Source: Planctomycetota bacterium
Lineage (GTDB): Bacteria > Planctomycetota > Phycisphaerae > WQYP01
Assembly (NCBI GenBank): GCA_021785155.1
Contig: JAJYGE010000270.1
Location: forward strand, 10,670 to 21,515
Direction of reading: 5' to 3'
DNA: 10,846 bases
Positions 6,330 through 10,846 of this stretch are shown here, one piece after another. The translations under genes were made by a program, and so were the position numbers. Under the pieces are notes generated by a model that was given only the letters and a program-made list of their open reading frames with translations, was not told the DNA's origin and made no database searches. Every line of letters starts with the position of its first letter. The stretch's first letter is position 1.

Positions 6330-6599
6330 CTATTTATTTGTTGGGGTGGAACTTGGCGAACTGGTAGCGGAATTGTCAGGCGAACTGACCGGGGCCGGCG
6401 AGTCGGATGCGGGCTTCATATTCTGTACATCATTAACCACCTTGTCTTTATCGGAGCGTATCTTCGCCTGATTCACACTCATGGTGACATGCGAATTATT
6501 TCCAGAATCAGCCCCGGATACGCGGAACCATCCGCGATAAAAACCCACCACAACCAAACCAACGATGATTAGAACCAATAATGCGGATAATACCTTCAT
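6330..6599 (-). CDS. Small single-pass membrane protein with Ser/Pro-rich tail (89 aa)
   Basis: Residues 4-20 (LSALLVLIIVGLVVVGF) form one transmembrane helix, followed by YRGWFRVS. A polar segment with HVTMSVNQAKIRSDKDKVVNDVQN comes next, then a tail from about residue 62 of Ser, Pro, Ala, Thr and Asn. The layout FYxGWF plus a VTMSV/K-rich stretch resembles short unnamed membrane proteins I associate with Planctomycetota, but I cannot name a domain. The frame opens at 6626, but AGAGGA lies six bases before ATG 6599, so the shorter form is chosen. The tail is probably outside the cytoplasmic membrane (positive-inside reading is weak because the N-terminus carries only one Lys). First gene of the unit with the mini-protein and cytochrome c; a role linked to that cytochrome is inferred from position only. 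Confidence 0.75.
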   Translation of the reverse strand: MKVLSALLVLIIVGLVVVGFYRGWFRVSGADSGNNSHVTMSVNQAKIRSDKDKVVNDVQNMKPASDSPAPVSSPDNSATSSPSSTPTNK

Positions 6600-6914
6600 A
6601 ACGAATCCTCTTTGTTCACACGCCATAGGCGAAACTAAAACGCCCTACCTTGATACTCAAGCAATATCCGTGCCCCACTGATAATGTGCGACAAATGATT
6701 GTGTTACGCCATTTTGTTTCTTCGCGCCGTCGGGAAGACAAATAGTCCGGGCCATTTTGTCCGATAGCGCCGTATTGCCGCAGCACCGGAATCCCGGCGT
6801 CTCATCGGCATAATCGGCAATGTGATAAATCAGCCGCATTAACGATAACTAACGCATCATACTTTATTTTGATCGCCGGTGGTATGGCTTTTGCATTCAT
6901 GTATCAAAGTCGAA

Positions 6915-6943
6915 TTGATTTTGTAGCACTGGTACAGATTAAT
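6915..6943 (+). promoter_or_regulatory. Candidate promoter of the ice-binding protein gene
   Basis: TTGATT (6915-6920) and ATTAAT (6938-6943) are separated by 17 bp, a sigma-70-like arrangement with 4-of-6 type matches. It would start transcription about 80 bp before the gene and include the leader hairpin. No direct proof; other AT-rich positions nearby are possible. Confidence 0.35.
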
Positions 6944-6971
6944 CCTGTCTGAGTTTGCGGATCGGAGTCCG

Positions 6972-7007
6972 CCATCGAATGTGAATTATCATTCACATCG
7001 CCGATGG
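6972..7007 (+). promoter_or_regulatory. Strong leader hairpin directly before the ribosome binding site of the ice-binding protein gene
   Basis: Arms ATGTGAAT (6979-6986) and ATTCACAT (6991-6998) pair perfectly around TATC. They are extended by CCATCG (6972-6977) and CGATGG (7002-7007), with small internal mismatches, for 14 base pairs in all. CTTTTTAG follows, then the ribosome binding site GAGGAG (from 7020). A second hairpin GCGGA/TCCGC (6957-6961 with 6968-6972) overlaps its foot and could compete. This may be an attenuator, an RNA stabiliser, a protein-binding dyad in DNA, or a temperature-sensitive leader. Confidence 0.6.
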
Positions 7008-7032
7008 ACTTTTTAGAATGAGGAGTTTCATC

Positions 7033-7833
7033 ATGAGATTCAATACAACACTACTTTTGGTCGGCGCTGCATTGGCGGGGTTTCCGCTGAGTGCACAAGC
7101 CGCCATCACGCTGGGAACAGCGGGAAATTTTGCGGTACTGGCCGGCTCAACCGTGACGAATACGGGTTCCACGGTGATTAACGGCGGAAGCGTGGGCCTC
7201 AGCCCGGGAACCGCAATTACCGGCTTTCCGCCCGGAAGCATAACGGCCCCGTATACAACCTACGCGGCGGACGCAACAGCGGCACAGGCACAGACTGATC
7301 TTACCACGGCCTACAACGCGGCCGCAGGCTATGCAGGGGCGACAGTCCTGACCGGGGACCTCGGCGGAATGACACTTACACCCGGCGTTTACGCTTATTC
7401 CTCTTCCGCGCAACTCACAGGCACCCTTACCCTCAACGATCAGGGCAACTCCAATGCGCAGTTCATTTTCCAGATCGGCAGTACGCTGACCACCGCGAGC
7501 AGTTCCTCGGTGGTAACGATCAACGCGGGGTCTACACCGGACTGCAATGTATTCTGGCAAGTGGGCAGTTCCGCCACCCTGGGTACAACCACTGCGTTTG
7601 AAGGGCATATCCTCGCGCTTACCAGCATTACCATGGATACCGGCGCAACAATCACCGATGGTAGCGCTCTGGCACGAAATGGCGCGGTAACGCTTGATGC
7701 CAACACCATCACCAACTGCGCCGCCAGTAGTCCGATTGCTGAGGTGCCACAACCCGCGACACTGCCGTTGGTTCTGCTGGGCAGCGTATTACTGGTATTG
7801 CCCATGGTTCTGCGAAGTCGTCGTCCGTATTAA
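7033..7833 (+). CDS. DUF3494 ice-binding-like secreted protein with PEP-CTERM-type tail (266 aa)
   Basis: A secreted beta-helical protein of the DUF3494 (ice-binding/antifreeze) family. Residues 1-23 are a signal peptide ending AQA. ITLGTAGNFAVLAGSTVTNT (25-44) is the characteristic start. The usual core follows: AITGFPPGSI, a TAYNAAAGYAG alanine helix, LTGDLGGMTLTPGVYAYSSSA, GNSNAQFIFQIGSTL and CNVFWQVGSSATLG. The domain closes with GHILALTSITMDTGATITDGSALARNGAVTLDANTITNC. The C-terminus has VPQPAT (238-243), a hydrophobic helix and RSRRPY, like a PEP-CTERM sorting signal with Gln in place of Glu, so exosortase anchoring or trimming is likely. The frame opens at 7018, but GAGGAG before ATG 7033 decides the start. 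DUF3494 proteins bind ice or act as surface adhesins; not all are proven ice binders. It has no close operon partner. Confidence 0.93.
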   Translation: MRFNTTLLLVGAALAGFPLSAQAAITLGTAGNFAVLAGSTVTNTGSTVINGGSVGLSPGTAITGFPPGSITAPYTTYAADATAAQAQTDLTTAYNAAAGYAGATVLTGDLGGMTLTPGVYAYSSSAQLTGTLTLNDQGNSNAQFIFQIGSTLTTASSSSVVTINAGSTPDCNVFWQVGSSATLGTTTAFEGHILALTSITMDTGATITDGSALARNGAVTLDANTITNCAASSPIAEVPQPATLPLVLLGSVLLVLPMVLRSRRPY

Positions 7834-8427
7834 AATGACTCCTGTCCGGGGCGTTGAGGGGAACCATAGCAGCAATTGTGCTGTAATGACCTCCACTCTA
7901 CGCATGAACTTCAGCTGCGTGTCTACCCGGGGTCGTAACATGTTTTGAGGCGGTTCGGCCAGTAAGATACACAATACAGTGGCCACCTTCCTGGCGGTCA
8001 AAAGCCATCACCCACGGCTCGCCGGGGCGGTGGTCTGCTTACGCGTCGCATACACAGCGCGTAAAGTGCCGGGCCCTCTGACCATCCGTCAACCCCAAGT
8101 TGTAAGCGTGACTGAGCATGGATTACGACCGTGGTTGTGCGAATTGTAAATCAGTTTGCTTTCCGGCGTTTTGTTTGGCGGTGTTTTGAGCCATTCAGGC
8201 TGACTTTTTACTATTCTTCACTGTTGAGCGAGGCAAACCCTATAGCGCGGTATTTGTCGGACAGCCTCACTGCGCGCCGCACTGGTTTAGGCCATGCGGC
8301 TAAACCGGCCGAGCCGACCTGGTATCGATCAGGGTGCAGAATCTTGCGGGTGGCAAACCAAATCTGGCCCCACCCATTTTGCGCTGCTTGCCATGCCATA
8401 GCAAACGCGCAAATAAATGCAATAAAA
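7834..8427. other. Long intergenic region without a convincing gene, with hairpins
   Basis: About 600 bp between the ice-binding protein stop and the terminator of the next gene. Open frames here (for example plus strand 8131-8451) lack ribosome binding sites and protein-like composition. Visible dyads: CAGCA/TGCTG around ATTG near 7870; TTACGCG (8039-8045) with CGCGTAA (8058-8064); and GGTTTA (8284-8289) with TAAACC (8301-8306), which extends inwards by GCC/GGC past a one-base bulge. None has a T-run. It could hold a small RNA or decayed sequence; nothing decides between these. Confidence 0.4.
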
Positions 8428-8463
8428 AAGCCGGGAGAACCATTTTCATGATAAACCCGGCTT
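8428..8463 (-). terminator. Intrinsic terminator of the VPLPA-CTERM protein gene
   Basis: On the minus strand AAGCCGGG (8463-8456) pairs with CCCGGCTT (8435-8428) around a 20-nt loop, followed directly by more T residues (six in a row counting the stem end). It lies 41 bp after the stop of the gene ending at 8504. The long loop is unusual, but the GC-rich stem and T-run are standard. Confidence 0.75.
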
Positions 8464-8503
8464 GAAATTATTGAGATCAGCGACGCGATGGCTTTCGCTT
8501 AAT

Positions 8504-9175
8504 TCAGATAACGCTGGTCACGCGGCGACGTAACTTCAGTCCGCCTACCACAGCCATTCCAGCCAAAGTTACAAGGGCCGGCCATACTGCCACTGGAAGC
8601 GGAGCCGCAGATAATGGCGTTCCACTGGACCCCGGTACCTTTACCTGCTTCTGTGTGAGGTCGGTCTGACCAGAAGGGGAACTGACCGTTACATTGTCGG
8701 CGGCCCGTGTGGTGTAATTCAGCCCCGGGCCAACAACCGCGTTGGGTGTGCTGGACACAACGGTGATGTATCCGAGCGCTTCGGTGCCGCCGGAGGTGTA
8801 GGTGGAACCGTTATAGGTCCATACATACGTGCCACCATCGGTGGTGGTGTCCGCCGAACTACCGAACGTTCCGGCAACCCCCGAATTAGTGAGCGTCAGG
8901 GTAGGTACAGTGACGAGATCAGAACTGGTCCCATTGAGGGCCAAGCTGACAAAGGCTTGGTTCGTACCGGATCCCAACAGGGTTGTTCCCGCGGCACCAA
9001 ACGTCAGATAATACGTAAAATCATACGTTCCTGCGACGTTACCGTTGGTCCCGACCGGGCTGGCTGACGTCAGGACGATTTGTGCCTGCGCGGTTTGTCC
9101 GGAGGCACAAATCAATCCGGCGCAGGCCACAGCTGCCGCCAGGCCAAGTCCGTTTTTAACAAAAGTATTCTTCAT
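8504..9175 (-). CDS. VPLPA/PEP-CTERM secreted protein, paralog A (223 aa)
   Basis: An exported protein of unknown function with an exosortase sorting tail. Residues 1-31 form a signal peptide ending AQA. The mature part begins QIVLTSASPVGTNG and is rich in Thr, Ser, Gly and Val, with beta-strand patterns such as FDFTYYL-like DFTYYLTFG and GSGTNQAFVSLALNG. The C-terminus has APLPVAVW (191-198), a hydrophobic helix and a final RRR (216-218), the layout of VPLPA-CTERM/PEP-CTERM signals. No enzymatic motif is visible and no Cys remains after the signal region. AAAGGAAG lies seven bases before ATG 9175. The frame could be extended to 9304, but that part overlaps the upstream regulatory box and has no signal-like start. 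It is highly similar to the next gene, so the two are a tandem duplication, each with its own upstream region. A structural or surface role is inferred. Confidence 0.9.
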   Translation of the reverse strand: MKNTFVKNGLGLAAAVACAGLICASGQTAQAQIVLTSASPVGTNGNVAGTYDFTYYLTFGAAGTTLLGSGTNQAFVSLALNGTSSDLVTVPTLTLTNSGVAGTFGSSADTTTDGGTYVWTYNGSTYTSGGTEALGYITVVSSTPNAVVGPGLNYTTRAADNVTVSSPSGQTDLTQKQVKVPGSSGTPLSAAPLPVAVWPALVTLAGMAVVGGLKLRRRVTSVI

Positions 9176-9272
9176 GGTAAAACTTCCTTTCAATAGTTTT
9201 GGGATCGCGAGGCGCTTTAAAAACTGTGCGGCCTGCTCCCAAAACCAACTATTTTGGGCTTTCGATCCGACT

Positions 9273-9301
9273 AATTGGTACAAACCAATTAAAAAAGCGG
9301 A
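9273..9301 (-). promoter_or_regulatory. Shared upstream box, copy A (AATTGG-N6-CCAATT dyad with T-run)
   Basis: On the minus strand a TCCGC plus T-run leads into AATTGG, six bases (TTTGTA) and CCAATT. The same block precedes paralog B. It lies 98 bp before the start of paralog A. Conservation is much higher than in the rest of the two upstream regions, which suggests a regulator-binding site or upstream promoter element. Confidence 0.55.
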
Positions 9302-9304
9302 CAA

Positions 9305-9496
9305 AAATGCCAGGGCGTTAAATCAACATTCAGCGTCTGAATTTACCGTGGTGCACCACAATCAAAGCCAGACATGAACACTGAAAAAATCGAGTGTTGT
9401 AACGACTTGACGACTACCGGATTTCCGTGGAAACATCTTCCTGGCAATCCGGTTTTACGTCACACATCATTAAGTTGATATGAATCAAGTCAGTCG
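9305..9496. other. Intergenic region between the two paralogs, with a nested stem-loop
   Basis: No gene is seen. ACCGGATT (9416-9423) pairs with AATCCGGT (9446-9453), with a smaller GGAA/TTCC stem inside. TGACGACT (9408-9415) pairs with AGTCGTCA (9492-9499), whose last three bases are the stop of paralog B. The inner stem is followed by TTTT on the plus strand but not on the minus strand. It probably ends or protects the transcript of paralog B. Confidence 0.4.
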
Positions 9497-10165
9497 TCAG
9501 AGGAGTTTGCGGCGGAACTTGAGTCCACCGGCCACAGCCATACCGGCCAAGGTCAAAAGACCGGGCCACACAGCTGGCGGAAGCGGAACGGAATCGCCGC
9601 CGAGAGGTGTGCCACCAATATCCGGCACTTCCACCTGCTTCTGCGTTAGATCCGTTTGCCCATTGGGTTCCCCGGTTGTCACATTCGTGGCGGCCTGGGT
9701 GGCGTAATTCAGGCCCGCGGGTGTCAGCGCCGCGTCGGTACTGGATACGACCGTGATGTAGCCGATCGCTTCGGTACCGCTGGAAGTGTACGTGGAACCC
9801 GTGTAGTTCCAGACGTAAGTTCCGCCATCGGTGCTGGTATCTCCGGGGCCGCCGAAGTTACCGAGAATCCCGGAATTCGTGAGCGTGAGCGTCGGTGTGG
9901 CGTAAACCTCTGAGGCAAACCCATCCAACGACAAGCTGACGAACGCCTGATTGGTGCCGGAACCCAGCAGCGTGGTACCAGCCGAACCGAACATGAGGTA
10001 ATAGGTAAAATCAAAGGTTCCGGCGACGGTCCCGCTTGTCCCGAGCGGGCTGGCCGAGGTGAGAACTATTTGTGCCTGCGCGGTGGACGCCGCAGCAGAG
10101 ATCAATCCGGCGCAGGCCACCGCCGATGCCAGACCAATTCCCAGTTTTCCAATAGTGTTTCTCAT
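9497..10165 (-). CDS. VPLPA/PEP-CTERM secreted protein, paralog B (222 aa)
   Basis: Close paralog of the neighbouring 223-residue protein; signal peptide and length match nearly position for position. Cleavage is expected after residue 31 (AQA), and the mature part begins QIVLTSASPLGTSG. The core shares GSAGTTLLGSGTNQAFVSL, TPTLTLTNSG, STDGGTYVWNY and EAIGYITVVSS with the other copy. Differences cluster in short Gly/Asp/Pro stretches and before the tail. The C-terminal signal VPLPPAVW (193-200), a helix and FRRK (217-220) is a clearer VPLPA-CTERM than in paralog A. The ATG follows TAAGGAA with seven bases between. Function is unknown; secretion and exosortase handling are supported by both ends of the protein. 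No exosortase gene lies in this window. Confidence 0.9.
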   Translation of the reverse strand: MRNTIGKLGIGLASAVACAGLISAAASTAQAQIVLTSASPLGTSGTVAGTFDFTYYLMFGSAGTTLLGSGTNQAFVSLSLDGFASEVYATPTLTLTNSGILGNFGGPGDTSTDGGTYVWNYTGSTYTSSGTEAIGYITVVSSTDAALTPAGLNYATQAATNVTTGEPNGQTDLTQKQVEVPDIGGTPLGGDSVPLPPAVWPGLLTLAGMAVAGGLKFRRKLL

Positions 10166-10267
10166 GGTAATAATTCCTTACTTAAAAACGGGACTGGAAA
10201 TTCCGCGTGACAGCCCAAGACTACTGTCACATCTATCCAAAACCAGACCCACTCCGGATCCCACCGC

Positions 10268-10295
10268 AATTGGAACAAACCAATTAAAAAGCGGA
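10268..10295 (-). promoter_or_regulatory. Shared upstream box, copy B (AATTGG-N6-CCAATT dyad with T-run)
   Basis: Same arrangement as copy A: TCCGC and a T-run, then AATTGG, TTTGTT and CCAATT on the minus strand, 103 bp before the start of paralog B. The centre differs from copy A by one base and the T-run is one base shorter. A second, weaker TGGTTTTGG element follows about 37-40 bp downstream in both copies. Confidence 0.55.
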
Positions 10296-10594
10296 TGATT
10301 TTCCGGCGATATTTCACAAGTCTTGTCATTCGCCATCATTTTTCGATTCATGTTGCAACTCCAAAACCCGCAAACCACTGGATGGCCAGCCAATGAACGT
10401 CATGCGGCCAGCCGCGATATTTATCCGTCGTTGCAAGTTCACCGCACCATCCGCTGCTCCGTTGCCGTAGATATGGGAGCAGCCGATGATGGTGCGGTGC
10501 GACGGGAAAGGTCAGTAGCAATTATTACTGGTTAGCCGTACTGACAACCGTAATAGTGGTGTGGATGGTCCCCACTGGCCATCACCGCTTTTAT
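10296..10594. other. Intergenic region between paralog B and the DUF3309 gene
   Basis: About 300 bp with no convincing gene. Besides the large stem-loop listed separately it holds an imperfect palindrome (CAGTA and TACTG arms around an AATT centre, about 10512-10529) and a GATGG/CCATC dyad (about 10560-10584) just past the DUF3309 stop, a possible weak terminator without a T-run. Confidence 0.35.
10440..10499. repeat. Large two-part stem-loop, 19 base pairs
   Basis: CACCGCACCAT (10440-10450) pairs with ATGGTGCGGTG (10489-10499). Inside it GCTGCTCC (10453-10460) pairs with GGAGCAGC (10476-10483) around a 15-nt loop. All 19 pairs are perfect apart from the CC/CGATG internal loop. No T-run follows on either strand, so it is not a normal terminator. 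A REP-like element, a small RNA or an mRNA-stabilising structure are possible. Confidence 0.6.
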
Positions 10595-10759
10595 CTAAAA
10601 CCGGCCTGGAATCACACCCATCAGGAGCAGGACGATGACAATCAACAGCAGGAATCCCAAGCCACCGCTAGGACCGTATCCCCACTTATTGCTGTAACCC
10701 CATGTTGGCAACACACTAAGCAATACCAATACCAATACAATAAGTAATATAAGGCCCAT
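10595..10759 (-). CDS. DUF3309-family small membrane protein (54 aa)
   Basis: A two-helix membrane peptide matching the DUF3309 pattern: a hydrophobic N-terminal helix (MGLILLIVLVLVLLSVLP), then TWGYSNKWGYGPSGGLG (19-35), then a second helix (FLLLIVIVLLLMGVI, 36-50). The family signature is PTWxYSxxWGYGPSGGLG, seen here with WGY in place of the commoner WPY/WPH. Length fits the usual 50 or so residues. The frame is open upstream to 10792, but GGAG lies eight bases before ATG 10759 and the domain starts there. It belongs in the cytoplasmic membrane; the family has no firmly established function and occurs widely in bacteria, often near stress genes. It appears monocistronic, with three copies of an 8-bp motif upstream. 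Confidence 0.88.
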   Translation of the reverse strand: MGLILLIVLVLVLLSVLPTWGYSNKWGYGPSGGLGFLLLIVIVLLLMGVIPGRF

Positions 10760-10793
10760 GATGGACACTCCAGTTAACTCTACCGCCGCCATA

Positions 10794-10842
10794 TTGCGAC
10801 ATTTTCCTGTCGCATGTTGGATTTCTTTAGCAACTTGCGACA
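10794..10842. promoter_or_regulatory. Three TTGCGACA-type motifs upstream of the DUF3309 gene
   Basis: TTGCGACA occurs at 10794-10801 and 10835-10842, and its inverse TGTCGCA at 10808-10814. The first and the inverse copy form a perfect 7-bp dyad around TTTTCC. The copies sit 35-85 bp before the DUF3309 start, a usual place for operators. The regulator is unknown, and the window ends too soon to see more copies. Confidence 0.45.
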
Positions 10843-10846
10843 GACA

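Larger units (their letters stand above)
6600..7032. other. Divergent promoter region between the cytochrome operon and the ice-binding protein gene
   Basis: For the leftward operon, TTGAGT (6655-6660) and TAGTTT (6632-6637) are 17 bp apart on the minus strand, a weak promoter candidate; CTTGA and TCAAG arms around TAC (6649-6661) overlap it. A 60-codon minus-strand frame at 6657-6839 (starting MRLIYHIADYADETPG, with an RCCGNT motif) lacks a ribosome binding site and is not called. The remaining stretch holds the rightward promoter and leader described separately. Confidence 0.35.

Noticed and set aside
6657..6839. 60-codon minus-strand frame before the small membrane-protein gene
   Set aside because: No ribosome binding site and no known family; the RCCGNT motif alone is not enough to call it a gene.
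7147..7752. 201-codon minus-strand open frame
   Set aside because: Shadow of the DUF3494 gene on the opposite strand.
8131..8451. 106-codon plus-strand open frame in the long intergenic region
   Set aside because: No ribosome binding site, no domain, and its end overlaps the terminator of the gene on the other strand.
9176..9304. N-terminal extension of paralog A by 43 residues
   Set aside because: The good ribosome binding site and signal peptide start at 9175, the paralog starts at the same residue, and the extension covers the shared upstream box.
1..10846. tRNA, rRNA, CRISPR arrays, insertion sequences, attachment sites
   Set aside because: None seen by reading: no spaced direct repeats, no transposase or integrase motifs and no cloverleaf-like segments noticed.

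Overview
The window looks like a chromosomal stretch of a Gram-negative bacterium. Four features point that way: a FadL/OmpP1-type outer-membrane protein, a lipoprotein cytochrome c, and three proteins with PEP-CTERM/VPLPA-CTERM exosortase sorting tails. Those tails, together with small membrane proteins of familiar style, would fit Planctomycetota (Phycisphaerae-like) or a relative. This taxonomic guess is inference; there is no rRNA or marker gene here. No tRNA, rRNA, CRISPR array, transposase or integrase was seen.

Left part (1-4063), minus strand: a tight operon read leftwards. Its order is an ArsR-type regulator, a TusA-family sulfur carrier, a divergent MvhD/FlpD-type electron-transfer protein, an HdrA-like flavoprotein with two ferredoxin-type [4Fe-4S] motifs, and a second HdrA-like flavoprotein that runs off the window edge. 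Gaps are 12-46 bp and each gene has a good ribosome binding site. The set suggests an HdrA/Qmo-like redox complex tied to sulfur transfer, possibly controlled by a thiol-sensing repressor. A 7-6-7 inverted repeat just upstream of the regulator is a good operator candidate, and two further dyads lie between genes of the operon.

Middle (4064-6839): an intergenic region, then the plus-strand FadL-family porin. Facing it is a minus-strand operon of a single-TM small protein, a 38-residue membrane mini-protein and a lipoprotein cytochrome c. The mini-protein stop overlaps the cytochrome start (TAATG). The two units converge on a 14-bp palindrome.

Right part (6840-10846): a plus-strand DUF3494 ice-binding protein with a signal peptide and a PEP-CTERM-like tail, whose leader carries a strong hairpin directly before the ribosome binding site. 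About 670 bp without a convincing gene follows. Next come two minus-strand paralogous VPLPA-CTERM secreted proteins that share an upstream dyad box about 100 bp before their starts. Last is a 54-residue DUF3309 membrane protein with three copies of an 8-bp motif upstream. Exported, exosortase-sorted surface proteins dominate this part, while the left part is energy and sulfur metabolism.
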